DNA from: Methanoculleus sp. UBA374
GTDB taxonomy: Archaea; Halobacteriota; Methanomicrobia; Methanomicrobiales; Methanoculleaceae
Direction: 5' to 3'
NCBI GenBank assembly: GCA_002508705.1
Contig: DAYL01000009.1
Location: 1 to 64,000, forward strand
Length of the DNA: 64,000 bases
Made by a program: the position numbers and the translations under genes. Under the pieces are notes generated by a model. The model worked only from the letters and a program-made list of their open reading frames with translations. It searched no databases and was not told where the DNA came from. Shown here piece by piece: positions 27,212 through 36,416 of this stretch. Positions within the stretch are counted from its first letter, which is position 1. Every line of letters starts with the position of its first letter.

Positions 27212-28291
27212 ATGATCGGTATAATACTCGGTACACGGCCGGAGATCATCAAGATGTCCCCCGTCATCAGGGAATGCGAGCGCAGAAATCTGGATTACTT
27301 TATCCTTCATTCGGGACAGCATTACTCCTACGAGATGGACCGGGTTTTTTTTGAGGAACTCGACCTGCCGGACCCGGAATACAGCCTCGATGTGGGTTCA
27401 GGGACCCATGCCGGTCAGACGGCGAAGATCATGACCGGTGTCGAAGACGTTCTGATGAAGGAGTCTCCCGACATCGTCCTCGTCCAGGGGGACACGAACA
27501 CCGTCATGGCCGGGGCACTCACGGCATCGAAACTGCATGTGCAGGTGGGCCACATCGAGGCGGGCCTCCGCAGCTTCAACCGATGGATGCCGGAAGAGAT
27601 CAACCGGGTGCTCACCGATCATATCTCGGACCACCTCTTTGCTCCGACGGAAACCGCCCGGAAAAACCTTCTCGCAGAAGGCATTGAAGACCCGAAGATC
27701 TGTATGACCGGCAACACCGTCGTCGATGCGGTGTACCAGAACCTCGACATATCGAAGAGGAAGGTCAACGTCTTAAAAGACCTCGACCTCGAGCCCCGGG
27801 AGTACTTCCTCGTCACCGCCCATCGGCAGGAGAACGTAGACAACCGGGCACGGCTCAAGGGAATCCTGAAAGGGCTTGAGGGGGTGCAGAAGGAGTTTGC
27901 CCTGCCCGTCGTCTTTCCGGTCCACCCGAGGACCGAAAAACGGATCCAGGAACTGGGCATCGGCGTCGACGGATTAAATCTTACCAAGCCCTTTGGCTTC
28001 CTGGAATTCCTGCAGTTGGAATCGCAGGCGAAACTCGTGCTGACCGATTCCGGCGGGGTCCAGGAAGAGACCTGCATTCTCGGCGTTCCGTGTGCTACGA
28101 TGCGATACGACACGGAGCGGCCCGAAACGCTGGCCGTCGGATCGAACATTCTGGTCGGTACCGAATCGAGGAGGATCCTCGAAGGGGTCCGCTCCGCAAC
28201 AACCTGGAAATCCGGCTGGAAAAACCCTTACGGCGATGGAATCGCCGGAAAAATGATCGTGATGGTCTGCGCTGCCGCACGGTCCCGATAA
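27212..28291 (+). CDS. wecB: UDP-N-acetylglucosamine 2-epimerase (non-hydrolysing)
   Basis: A 359-residue enzyme converting UDP-GlcNAc to UDP-ManNAc. Family motifs: GTRPEIIKMSPVIRE at the N-terminus, VLVQGDTNTVMAGAL, VGHIEAGLRSFNRWMPEEIN with the conserved Asn/Arg pair, VTAHRQENVDN and LTDSGGVQEETCILGVP. The last ~30 residues are atypical (ATTWKSGWKNPYGDGIAGKM). A GGAG ribosome site lies 11 bases before ATG 27212. It sits directly before the matching dehydrogenase gene, so the pair would make UDP-ManNAcA, a common sugar in archaeal surface glycans. Confidence 0.9.
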   Translation: MIGIILGTRPEIIKMSPVIRECERRNLDYFILHSGQHYSYEMDRVFFEELDLPDPEYSLDVGSGTHAGQTAKIMTGVEDVLMKESPDIVLVQGDTNTVMAGALTASKLHVQVGHIEAGLRSFNRWMPEEINRVLTDHISDHLFAPTETARKNLLAEGIEDPKICMTGNTVVDAVYQNLDISKRKVNVLKDLDLEPREYFLVTAHRQENVDNRARLKGILKGLEGVQKEFALPVVFPVHPRTEKRIQELGIGVDGLNLTKPFGFLEFLQLESQAKLVLTDSGGVQEETCILGVPCATMRYDTERPETLAVGSNILVGTESRRILEGVRSATTWKSGWKNPYGDGIAGKMIVMVCAAARSR

Positions 28292-28311
28292 CACCTATGA
28301 GGAGAATACGC

Positions 28312-29688
28312 ATGAGGATCTGTATACTGGGATTAGGATACATTGGACTACCGACCGCGTTGCTGTTTGCCGCTCACGGAGCGGACGTTGTCGGCGTCGA
28401 TGTCAAACAGAACTTGGTCGATTGTCTGAACCAGGGGACCCTCCCGTTCAGTGAACCGGGAATCGAGGACCTCTACCGCGATGCCCGTGAGCGATTTGTT
28501 GCAAAGACAGAACCCGAAGCCGCGGACGTCTTTCTGATAGCCGTGCCGACGCCTCTGGACGCGGCAACGAAGGTTTCCAACCTCTCGTATGTCAAGAACG
28601 CGGCCGATATGATCGCCCCCCGTCTCGCCGGGGGGAACCTGGTCATTCTCGAATCGACCGTCCCGCCCGGAACGAGTGAACGGGTCGTCATCCCCAGGCT
28701 TGAGAAGAGCGGTGTCGTTGTCGGGGATTTTCAGTACGCCCATTGCCCCGAGCGGGCAATCCCCGGACGGACCCTGCAGGAGATGACGACCAACACGCGC
28801 ATCATCGGCGGGTACGACCGGGACTCCGCCGAAAGGGCGGCTTCGATCTACCGGACATTCGTCACCGGGCAGATTTACCGGACCGACACGCGAACGGCGG
28901 AGTTTGTCAAATTGATGGAGAACACCAGCCGCGACGTGAGCATTGCGCTCGCAAACGAATTTGCCCAGCTCGCCGAGGAGTGCGGGATCAATGTCTGGAA
29001 GGCTATCACTCTCGCAAACAAGCATCCCCGGGTTTCTATCCTCAATCCCGGACCGGGCGTTGGGGGACACTGTATCGCCATCGACCCCTGGTTCCTGACC
29101 GAGAACTCCACACGGTGCAAGATGGTCTCCACGGCGCGGGAGATCAACGATTCCATGCCGAATTACGTACTCCACGCCGTTCGTAGCCTGCTTGCCGGAG
29201 TCAGAAACCCGACGATCAGCATCTTCGGCGTTGCCTACAAGGGCAATATCGGCGATACGCGGGAGAGCCCGGCACTCAAGCTGATCCAGCTCGCTGAGAA
29301 CGAAGGGTATGCCGTCAGGTGCCACGACCCCCACGTCGGGGAGTTTCCGTACCCCCTCATGAACGCAAAGGATGCAACGGTCGGGAGCGACTGTCTCGTC
29401 GTCCTCGCCGATCACAACTGTTTCTGCACGGTTGAACCGGCCGATCTCCAGATGAGAACGAAGTTCGTCGTAGATACCCGAAACATCCTCGACCATGAGA
29501 AGTGGACCAAACAGGGCTTTATCGTCAGGGTTCTGGGTGACGGGTCGCCGGTACAGCCGGTGCCGTCGGACGGGATTGCGCCCCCGGCGGGTCTGTATCC
29601 TGCAGGAGTGGTGCAGCAGCCGATTGTGTCCCCATCACCGCCGTCAATCACCGTATTCTCCCCGGACGGGCGGGAGGGCTACCCCTAA
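28312..29688 (+). CDS. wecC: UDP-N-acetyl-D-mannosamine dehydrogenase
   Basis: A 458-residue NAD-dependent nucleotide-sugar dehydrogenase. The Rossmann start CILGLGYIGLPTALLFAAHG, the conserved ESTVPPGTSERV and HCPERAIPGRTLQEM (typical of WecC rather than UDP-glucose dehydrogenase), NPGPGVGGHCIAIDPWF with the catalytic Cys, and FGVAYKGNIGDTRESPAL are all present. The C-terminal ~35 residues after the third domain are Pro/Gly rich. ATG 28312 follows GGAG at the right spacing. It is the partner of the 2-epimerase upstream, 20 bases away. Confidence 0.9.
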   Translation: MRICILGLGYIGLPTALLFAAHGADVVGVDVKQNLVDCLNQGTLPFSEPGIEDLYRDARERFVAKTEPEAADVFLIAVPTPLDAATKVSNLSYVKNAADMIAPRLAGGNLVILESTVPPGTSERVVIPRLEKSGVVVGDFQYAHCPERAIPGRTLQEMTTNTRIIGGYDRDSAERAASIYRTFVTGQIYRTDTRTAEFVKLMENTSRDVSIALANEFAQLAEECGINVWKAITLANKHPRVSILNPGPGVGGHCIAIDPWFLTENSTRCKMVSTAREINDSMPNYVLHAVRSLLAGVRNPTISIFGVAYKGNIGDTRESPALKLIQLAENEGYAVRCHDPHVGEFPYPLMNAKDATVGSDCLVVLADHNCFCTVEPADLQMRTKFVVDTRNILDHEKWTKQGFIVRVLGDGSPVQPVPSDGIAPPAGLYPAGVVQQPIVSPSPPSITVFSPDGREGYP

Positions 29689-29764
29689 CCCCCCGTACAT
29701 GGTTTTGTGAAGTCGGGATCTACAAGCAATCTTCGACGACCGTATGGAGACAACGAGGAGTTTC

Positions 29765-30973
29765 ATGAAACAGGTATGCATCGTATCGCAGCACTTTCCA
29801 CCGGAAAAATCAGGAAACGCATCACGCATCTACGACACCGCCACACATCTTGCGAAGCTGGGGATCGGCGTGACGGTGCTTGCACCCCATCCCACGTTTC
29901 CCACCGGTTCATTTCCCCGAAGATGGAGACGATCCGACGTGCGGGAGGTCGAGGGCGTCCGCGTTGTACGGCTCTGGACCTGGCAGCCGGCATCCGGGGA
30001 CCCGGGGTTTACCAGCAGGATGGCCTATTACCTTCTCTTTCCGCTTCACGCCGCACTCTGGCTTCTATTCACCGGAAACCGGTTCGACGCGATCATCACG
30101 TCGGCACCGCCTCTTTTCACCGGAATCCCGGGATACGTCCTGAAGCGGACCTCACGGGCCGCGTGGATCCTCGATATCCGCGACCTCTGGATCGATGCAT
30201 CGATAAGCCTCGGCTTCCTCCGGGAGGGGAGCCTTTACGAGAGGATGAGCAGGAGGTTCGAGCAGATGTGTCTTTTGCAGGCGGATCTCGTCGGGGTCAC
30301 GACCGAAGAGCTCGGGCGGAGGATCGCATCGCGCTACCGGGTCACGGCTCCGATGGAGTTGATGCCGAACGGCGTCAATACCGACTTCTTCCGCCCCATG
30401 GACGGCGGAAAGAAGAGGCAGATCATCTACGCCGGCAACGTCGGGCACGCCCAGGACCTCGATAAGGTGGCCCTCGCCGTCAAGTCGATGAACGGCACCT
30501 ATAACCTGAAGTTCCTCATCGTCGGCGACGGCGACACGCGGGGGAGTCTTGAACGGCTGGTGAAGGCCGAGGGCCTGACCGACTCGGTCGTCTTTACGGG
30601 CACCCTCCCGCGCGAGAAGATCCCGCAACTCCTCTCCGAGTCGCTCGTGGGGGTGGCACCCCTAAAGAGGCTCGATAACCTCGAGTATGCCGTTCCCACC
30701 AAGGCCTACGAGTATATGGCATGCGGCATACCCTTCGTCGGCTGCGGGAACGGCGAGATCGCCCGTCTCGCGAAGGCGTCGGGCGCCGGGGTCATCGCCG
30801 ACAATACGCCGGAGGCGATTGCCGCTGCCCTCTCCTCGCTCCTCTCGGACCCGGCGAAGATGGAAGAGATGGGCCGTCGGGGCCGGGAGTACGTCGCAGA
30901 GCACTGCGACCGGAGATCGGTCGCTCTGAAACTGAAGAAGCATATCGAGAGGATGATATGGACGGGCGCCTGA
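29765..30973 (+). CDS. Family 4 glycosyltransferase (WbuB-like)
   Basis: A 402-residue GT-B enzyme. It opens with VCIVSQHFPPEKSGNASR, typical of WbuB-type family 4 transferases, contains two hydrophobic segments near residues 85-105, and in the C-terminal domain has MPNGVNTDFF, IIYAGNVGHAQDLD, LKFLIVGDGDTRG and the donor-site PTKAYEYMACGIPFVG. ATG 29765, with GAGGAG upstream, is chosen over an in-frame ATG at 29744. It probably adds one sugar to the surface glycan; donor and acceptor are unknown. Its 3' end overlaps the next gene by 16 bases. Confidence 0.87.
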   Translation: MKQVCIVSQHFPPEKSGNASRIYDTATHLAKLGIGVTVLAPHPTFPTGSFPRRWRRSDVREVEGVRVVRLWTWQPASGDPGFTSRMAYYLLFPLHAALWLLFTGNRFDAIITSAPPLFTGIPGYVLKRTSRAAWILDIRDLWIDASISLGFLREGSLYERMSRRFEQMCLLQADLVGVTTEELGRRIASRYRVTAPMELMPNGVNTDFFRPMDGGKKRQIIYAGNVGHAQDLDKVALAVKSMNGTYNLKFLIVGDGDTRGSLERLVKAEGLTDSVVFTGTLPREKIPQLLSESLVGVAPLKRLDNLEYAVPTKAYEYMACGIPFVGCGNGEIARLAKASGAGVIADNTPEAIAAALSSLLSDPAKMEEMGRRGREYVAEHCDRRSVALKLKKHIERMIWTGA

Positions 30974-32148
30974 CGCCGCTTCTCTCCCGGGTTACCGGGA
31001 GGGTCCGGGAACTTGCGGTCGTCCGCGACGAGACCGCATACATCCGTGACCCGGTCTTCGGCATCGTCCGCAACCGGGTCCACGCCGAGGTCGCAAAGGC
31101 GATGCTCCGTTCGGGAGGCGACCCGTTCGTGGCCCCGCTCCTGAATTACGTCACGGCCTGCCAGAACCCGGACGGGTCCTGGAACGAAGTTCACGTCAAT
31201 TACAACGAACCTTCGGCCCTGATCACCGCGTTCATCGGCGACGCGCTCCTGGAGGCGGCGGACCGGTGTCCGCACGAAGAAGCGGTCGTTAAGGCCCGGG
31301 ACTATGTCCTCGCCGCCGAGAGGCGCCCCGGGTACTTCTTGAAATCTTCGGGCTACACCGCCGACCACCTGAACGTCGACGCTTCGTGCGGGGCGTTTCT
31401 TGCCCGATACGCCGAGCGGTACGGTGATGAAGAAGCCCGCGCGGCGGCACTGCGGGCGGCGGAAAACGTGCTCCGCCACCAGCATAGCGACGGCGTCTAC
31501 CCCTATGCGGTCGATAAGGGAACCTACCCCTACGTCTTCGACCTTCCCTGCGTGCACTACCAGGGCGTGACCATCTATTATCTCGCAAAGATAAACGACG
31601 GCCTCCCGGACGACCGGATCGGCGAGAGCATCGAGAAAGGGGCCCGGTGGCTCGCGAGCGTCCAGCGTTCCGACGGGCGGTTCGACTGGTCGAAGAGCGG
31701 GCTTTCGTTTGCATACTACCTCTCCGGAGCGTACGCGTTCGCCCATGCCTCGTTCGTCTACGCATCCCGGGCGGACGGCCGCTACCGGGATAACGCGAGC
31801 CTCTGCCTCGACCGGCTCGAGGCGGATGTGCAGGGGCTCGCTCCCCGGTGGGAACCGGGCGCCTGGTCCGATCTCCTGCCTTCCGTCGTCACGGCGGCCA
31901 GGACGGCGTCGCTCGGAGGCTACCCGCTACGGCACCGGGCGTTCCGGTTCGGCTACGGGGTCTACCGGCAGGTTGCCCGCAGGCGGTATGCCGGAACCGC
32001 TGAGACGCGGTCGTTTGAGGCGCTCTGCCGATTGCTCGGTATCCGGACGTCGACCGTGGAACCGTCGAAGAACTTTCCCGACCTCTTCATGACGTCGGAG
32101 ATGCTTGATTGCCTCACTCAATCGGAAAAATGGAGTAACCATTCATGA
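30958..32148 (+). CDS. Alpha/alpha-toroid-like protein of the glycan operon
   Basis: A 396-residue soluble protein. Repeated helix pairs and segments such as NYVTACQNPDGSWNEVHVNY, LRHQHSDGVYPYAVDKGTYP and ARWLASVQRSDGRFDWSK resemble the barrel repeats of prenyltransferase/squalene-cyclase and polysaccharide-lyase toroids. Specific catalytic motifs (such as the DXDD of cyclases) are not evident. Lodged between a glycosyltransferase and a bi-domain oxidoreductase, it may take the place of the heparinase-like protein often found with such oxidoreductases in bacterial glycan loci (inference). It starts inside the previous gene and its stop overlaps the next start (ATGA). Confidence 0.65.
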   Translation: MDGRLTPLLSRVTGRVRELAVVRDETAYIRDPVFGIVRNRVHAEVAKAMLRSGGDPFVAPLLNYVTACQNPDGSWNEVHVNYNEPSALITAFIGDALLEAADRCPHEEAVVKARDYVLAAERRPGYFLKSSGYTADHLNVDASCGAFLARYAERYGDEEARAAALRAAENVLRHQHSDGVYPYAVDKGTYPYVFDLPCVHYQGVTIYYLAKINDGLPDDRIGESIEKGARWLASVQRSDGRFDWSKSGLSFAYYLSGAYAFAHASFVYASRADGRYRDNASLCLDRLEADVQGLAPRWEPGAWSDLLPSVVTAARTASLGGYPLRHRAFRFGYGVYRQVARRRYAGTAETRSFEALCRLLGIRTSTVEPSKNFPDLFMTSEMLDCLTQSEKWSNHS

Positions 32149-34292
32149 AACAGGTAGCACTCGACCTGCAGTCAGGGTCTATCGAAGTGGAGAACGTTCC
32201 CGTTCCCACCGCAACGCGGGGGGTCATCGTTCGAAACGCCTACTCCCTCATCAGCGCCGGCACCGAATCGTCGCTGATCAACCTCGCACAGCAGTCGCTC
32301 GTCGGCAAGGCGAAAGCGCGTCCCGAGGACGTGAAGAAAGTCATCCAGAAGATCGGTACGGACGGCCCCCTCTCGGCCTACCAGCAGGCGATGGGCCGCC
32401 TTGCAAAGCCGGAGCCGCTCGGCTACAGTTGTGCCGGGACGGTGGTGACAACCGGGTCCGACGATTTCGAGGTGGGCGACCGGGTCGCCTGCGCCGGCGC
32501 CGGGTACGCGGTGCACGCCGAGTACGTCGCGGTCCCGAAAAACCTCTGCGTCAGGGTCCCTGACGGCGTCGGTTTTCGGGAAGCGGCGTTCACGACCGTC
32601 GGGTCGATCGCAATGCACGGCGTCCGGAACGCCCGGGTCACGGTGGGGGAGAACGTCGCGGTGATCGGTTTAGGGCTGATCGGTCTGCTTGCCGTCCAGA
32701 TCCTCAAAGCCGCGGGGTGCCGGGTGATCGGGATCGATATCGACCGGGAGAAACTCTCTCTTGCCGCGGACCTCGGTGCCGACGTCGTCTCGAATTACGA
32801 CGGCCTCGCCGAGCGGATGAAGGCATTCTCGCCGTTCGGAGCGGATGCGGTCATCATCACCGCGGCAACCCGGTCGAGCGCCCCCATCGAGACGGCCGGC
32901 CGCCTGGTCAGGGACAAAGGCAGGGTCGTGGTCGTCGGGAACGTGGGGATGAACGTGCCGCGCGATATCTTCTACGAGAAAGAGGCGGAGGTCGTCGTCT
33001 CCCGGTCCTACGGTCCGGGCCGCTACGACCGGAACTATGAGGAGAGAGGCGTGGATTATCCAATCTACGTCCGTTGGACGGAGCGGAGGAACATGGAGGC
33101 GTTTTTAGAACTGGTGCGGCAGAAGCGGATCGACCTCGACCGCCTGATCACCCACACTTTCAGTCTCGACGACGCACCGGAAGCCTACAGCCTCATCAAC
33201 TCCGGAAAGGAGCGGTTCATCGGGGTCCTCCTGCAGTACAGCCCGAACGGTACGGGCATCTCCGGGACCGTCACGCCCCTCCCGAAGTCCGATCTCCGGA
33301 GGCGGAAGGTGCCGGCCGGGGCAAAGACGCTCGGGTGTATCGGCGCCGGGGTCCACGCCCAGAGCGCCCTCTATCCCCACCTGCCGGGACTCCCGGTCCA
33401 TCTCGCGGGGCTTGCGACCGCGACGGGCCTCTCGGCGCACTCGGTGGCGAAGAAGTACGGGTTTTCCTACTGCACCACCGACTACCGGAAGATCCTCGAC
33501 GACCCTGCAATCGATGCTGTGCTGATCGCAACCCGGAACGACCTGCACGCCCCCATGGCAATCGATGCACTGCGTGCCGGAAAAGACGTCTTCGTCGAGA
33601 AACCGCTCGCCGCCGATATCGACGGGCTCCGGGGGGTCGTCGAGGCCTGGAGAAGGTCCGAACAACGACTGACGGTCGGATTCAATCGGCGTCATTCCCC
33701 ACTTGCGCGGCGGATGAAGGAGTTCTTCGGGAACCGGGCCTCCCCCATGGTCCTGCACTACCGCGTCAACGCCGGGCAGATCCCGCCCGGGCACTGGGTG
33801 CACGACGACGAGCAGGGGGGCGGTATGCTGATCTCGGAGTGCTGCCACTTCATCGATTTCATGCAGTATATGACGGGGGCACGGCCGGTCCAGGTCTATG
33901 CCCGGGCAATCGAGCCGACCGGGACCCTCCAGAAGTACGACAACTTCCAGGCGACTCTCGCGTTTGCGGACGGGTCGCTCGGCACCGTCACCTACACGAC
34001 GCTCGGGGACCGCTCCTACCCGAAGGAGACGGTCGAGGTCTTCTGCGACAACGCCGTAGGGAGGATCACCGATTTTCGCGACCTCGAACTCCGGCGGGAC
34101 GGGAAGGCGTCGCGGGAGAGGCGGTGGCTTGCCCAGGAGAAGGGGTTCGCCGAGGAACTCCTGGCGTTTGTGAGGGGCGAAGAGCCGGATTTCGTCGGCA
34201 GCGTCGCGACAACGCTTGCGACGTTTCTCGCGTGGGAGTCGATCGATTCCGGGAAGCCGCAGGAGATCGACCTCGGCCCGGTCGGGATCTGA
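32145..34292 (+). CDS. Bi-domain oxidoreductase: alcohol-dehydrogenase-like plus Gfo/Idh/MocA
   Basis: A 715-residue fusion. Residues ~1-365 resemble medium-chain dehydrogenases: SAGTESSLINLAQQS, YSCAGTVVTTGSDDFEVGD, then the nucleotide fold VAVIGLGLIGLLAVQILKAA. From ~395 comes a Gfo/Idh/MocA domain: KTLGCIGAGVHAQSAL, AVLIATRNDLHAPMAIDAL, VFVEKPLAADIDGL (EKP motif) and SECCHFIDFMQYM with the family His. Such fusions are common in bacterial surface-polysaccharide loci, where they are thought to modify nucleotide sugars; no reaction is proven. Last gene of the operon; a CTTCTTTTTG tract follows the stop by about 20 bases. Confidence 0.85.
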   Translation: MKQVALDLQSGSIEVENVPVPTATRGVIVRNAYSLISAGTESSLINLAQQSLVGKAKARPEDVKKVIQKIGTDGPLSAYQQAMGRLAKPEPLGYSCAGTVVTTGSDDFEVGDRVACAGAGYAVHAEYVAVPKNLCVRVPDGVGFREAAFTTVGSIAMHGVRNARVTVGENVAVIGLGLIGLLAVQILKAAGCRVIGIDIDREKLSLAADLGADVVSNYDGLAERMKAFSPFGADAVIITAATRSSAPIETAGRLVRDKGRVVVVGNVGMNVPRDIFYEKEAEVVVSRSYGPGRYDRNYEERGVDYPIYVRWTERRNMEAFLELVRQKRIDLDRLITHTFSLDDAPEAYSLINSGKERFIGVLLQYSPNGTGISGTVTPLPKSDLRRRKVPAGAKTLGCIGAGVHAQSALYPHLPGLPVHLAGLATATGLSAHSVAKKYGFSYCTTDYRKILDDPAIDAVLIATRNDLHAPMAIDALRAGKDVFVEKPLAADIDGLRGVVEAWRRSEQRLTVGFNRRHSPLARRMKEFFGNRASPMVLHYRVNAGQIPPGHWVHDDEQGGGMLISECCHFIDFMQYMTGARPVQVYARAIEPTGTLQKYDNFQATLAFADGSLGTVTYTTLGDRSYPKETVEVFCDNAVGRITDFRDLELRRDGKASRERRWLAQEKGFAEELLAFVRGEEPDFVGSVATTLATFLAWESIDSGKPQEIDLGPVGI

Positions 34293-34699
34293 CCCGGGCG
34301 GGAAGGCGATCTTCTTTTTGCTCAAATTCCTGCCCTCCGGCCGTCGATGCATCCAGCCTCGGTGTGCCCGGGATGGTTGCGCCCAACGGGACTGTCCACT
34401 CGTCCGTGGCGACCGGCCGGAGGCGGGGAGGTCCTCGATCCTGTCGCCGGTGAGTCCTCTCCGGTCAGGAAGTCTGTTTGCACTCCTGGGGCGTGGTGAT
34501 GCGTCCGGTTGAAGGGATCGGAGGGGGCCGACCATCTCAGCCCGAAGCATTGGTGGCACCCGTCATCTCGAGACCGGCAACCCCGCGTCCGGAACTCCAT
34601 CGAATCTGGCGAGGACAGTGTCGGAATTTAATTCCAGACGATAAACACGGTTTAACGAAGAGAACAACGTTTTTATTGTCAGAGAACAGATGGGGTGTC
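34293..34699. other. Gene-free stretch before the winged-helix regulator
   Basis: About 405 bases. It begins with the T-rich end of the glycan operon (about 34309-34319). Near the right end GGAATTTAATTCC at about 34623-34635 is a short palindrome and GTTTTTATTG at about 34670-34679 is a TATA-like box 20-30 bases before the regulator ATG; a similar CTTTTTATTG precedes the truncated paralogue at 40859. No gene was seen. Confidence 0.5.
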
Positions 34700-35470
34700 A
34701 TGCCACCATGGCCGTCGACCGTCAGGATTGCGCTGGCCGTCTTCTGCCTGGTGCTGCTGCCGTCCGCCGGAAGCGCCGTCTCCGTCCAGCCCGGGATGTA
34801 TCCTGAACAGTTCCTCTCGGACCCGACTCCCCTGTATATCTGGAACGTTCCCCTAAAGGTTATTATTCTCGGCATCGTCTCTGGAGTCGACACGACGGCG
34901 TTTTTTATGCTGATGCAGGCCATATTGTCGCTGCCCCTATGGCTGCGTCTCGGGCACAAGAAAATTTTAAAAGCGAATGTCCTGGAGAATGAAGCCCGCC
35001 GGAAGATCTATGTCTGTATCCGGGAAAACTCCGGGGTCCATCTCCATACTCTCTCCAGCAGACTGGAACTGAATATCGGAACTCTCAGGTACCATCTAGG
35101 GGTGCTATGTGAGATGAAGATGGTCATCCCCGAGCATGGCTGCGGGTTTACGCGCTACCGTGTCAACAAAAATGTTCCCGGACAAGCGTACCCGGACCTC
35201 GAAAAAAAGGTGAACGGTTACCTGTGCGGCCCCGCGAAAAAACGATTGCTAACTCTCATCTTGCAGAACCCGGGGATAAACAGAAAAGAAATTGCTTCCC
35301 GGCTCGAGTTGTCGGGCTCGGGTGTAGCCTGGCACATGAAAACGTTGATCCTGGAAGGCATCGTCAGATGTGATAGAAGAGGAAAACATGTAGAGTACTC
35401 TCTTTCTTCGGATGCAAAGGAATATCTGCGGACATCCGACTTATCCGGGGATACTTCGGCGGGTCCGTAG
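34700..35470 (+). CDS. Membrane-anchored tandem winged-helix regulator
   Basis: A 256-residue protein. N-terminal signal-like helix (~8-28, ending AGSAVSV), a short outside segment (EQFLSDPTPLYIWNVPLK), one membrane helix (~55-76), then two cytoplasmic winged-helix units: ~98-155 (LSSRLELNIGTLRYHLGVL) and ~175-240 (NRKEIASRLELSGSGVAWHM). Tandem MarR/ArsR-type helices on a membrane anchor suggest a one-component transcription regulator that senses outside the cell. It stands 340 bases upstream of a secreted-protein gene carrying the shared promoter element, which makes it the best candidate to bind that element (inference). A truncated paralogue lies at 40859. Confidence 0.75.
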   Translation: MPPWPSTVRIALAVFCLVLLPSAGSAVSVQPGMYPEQFLSDPTPLYIWNVPLKVIILGIVSGVDTTAFFMLMQAILSLPLWLRLGHKKILKANVLENEARRKIYVCIRENSGVHLHTLSSRLELNIGTLRYHLGVLCEMKMVIPEHGCGFTRYRVNKNVPGQAYPDLEKKVNGYLCGPAKKRLLTLILQNPGINRKEIASRLELSGSGVAWHMKTLILEGIVRCDRRGKHVEYSLSSDAKEYLRTSDLSGDTSAGP

Positions 35471-35810
35471 CATCCGGGCGCGTGCCCCGGCCCGAAGACT
35501 TCTTCCCTCGGGAGCCTCAAGGCCGGAGCCGTCCCGCGGTCGGGATGCTGCCGGAGACCCCTCTCCGGCGGTCACAACGAATCGTCGGGTGTATTTCTCT
35601 CTGGATCTCACGGCTACGCCCTGAATGGGGCGCGCGAAACGCTTCTCTGCCAGCCCCCGGAGTCGCGCGGGCCCGGACCGTAATACAGAGGGATATCCCC
35701 ATCCTCCCAATTCAACGTTTCGCGGCAATCGTTCTCGCGCCAAACAACGTGTCCGGAAATGTGACAGAAAATTTAAGGGGATATCCCGCGTAGGGCTCCG
35801 TGATGCGAGT
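35471..35810. other. Intergenic stretch carrying the first shared promoter element
   Basis: About 340 bases between the regulator and the small secreted protein. The only structure seen is the TGTnnrGAAAnnnGACAG element at 35750-35767 with a TATA-like AAAATTTAAG directly after it. The remainder has no supported coding frame. Confidence 0.5.
35750..35777 (+). promoter_or_regulatory. Shared element plus TATA-like box, copy 1
   Basis: TGTCCGGAAATGTGACAG (35750-35767) followed at once by AAAATTTAAG. The same 18-position pattern TGTnnrGAAAnnnGACAG with fixed spacing occurs at four further places in the next 10 kb, always just before an AT-rich box. TGTC and GACA form inverted ends, as expected for a dimeric regulator. 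Confidence 0.65.
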
Positions 35811-36242
35811 ATGGTGAACTTCGGTCGTATCATTGGGCTTTTGGCTGTCCTGGTCTTCATCGTACCGGTGGCCTCGGCCGCCGGTCTCGAAAGCGAAAAC
35901 AAGGAACCGCTGTCGGAATTCGTCCAGACAGATGGGTCTGCCCCCCGTGCATTCTTTACGATCACACAGGGCGAGACGGACTATCATGGGTATTCCATTC
36001 CGTCCGGTGCATCCTCGTTTTCCGTCGACCTGAACTGGTTTTCAGATGAGTATTCCCTGGAATTGGGGGTCTTCAGGCCGGACGGGAGCCAGTACGGTTA
36101 TTACTGCGACAGCGACGGCGACGATAACCTGAAGGTGCGGATCTGTCTTACCATAAGCGATCCTGCACCCGGGCCCTGGACATTCACCGTACATGGTAAG
36201 AGCGTTGAGGGAGCCCAGGTGTACGCGTTTAACGCAGAATAA
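35811..36242 (+). CDS. Small secreted beta-rich protein
   Basis: A 143-residue exported protein: signal peptide (FGRIIGLLAVLVFIV, then PVASA), a short linker, and a beta domain of about 105 residues containing RAFFTITQGETDYHGYSIPS, YSLELGVFRPDGSQYGYYCD and PGPWTFTVHGKSV. The pattern recalls proprotein-convertase P-type or similar jelly-roll C-domains that end with a GPWTFTV strand, but the match is only suggestive. It is controlled by the shared promoter element 44 bases upstream. A clearly related but wrecked copy lies at 40398-40807. Confidence 0.68.
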   Translation: MVNFGRIIGLLAVLVFIVPVASAAGLESENKEPLSEFVQTDGSAPRAFFTITQGETDYHGYSIPSGASSFSVDLNWFSDEYSLELGVFRPDGSQYGYYCDSDGDDNLKVRICLTISDPAPGPWTFTVHGKSVEGAQVYAFNAE

Positions 36243-36416
36243 CCGGGAGCGAGCATCCTGTTGCCCGCGATAGGGTGGTGTCAGCGGCGCCGCGTATGCC
36301 GCTTTCCTTCAATTCTACCGCCCGTAAAGGTCCTGTTTTGTCGCTATCTGGAGAAGAACTTCCTCACGGGGAGATTCCCGGAAATAAACCCGATGCAGGG
36401 TGCGACAGCGCCAGCA

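Noticed and set aside
34293..34699. Palindrome GGAATTTAATTCC upstream of the regulator as a sixth copy of the shared element
   Set aside because: It begins with TGTCGGAA but lacks the GAAA-GACAG spacing; more likely an unrelated site.
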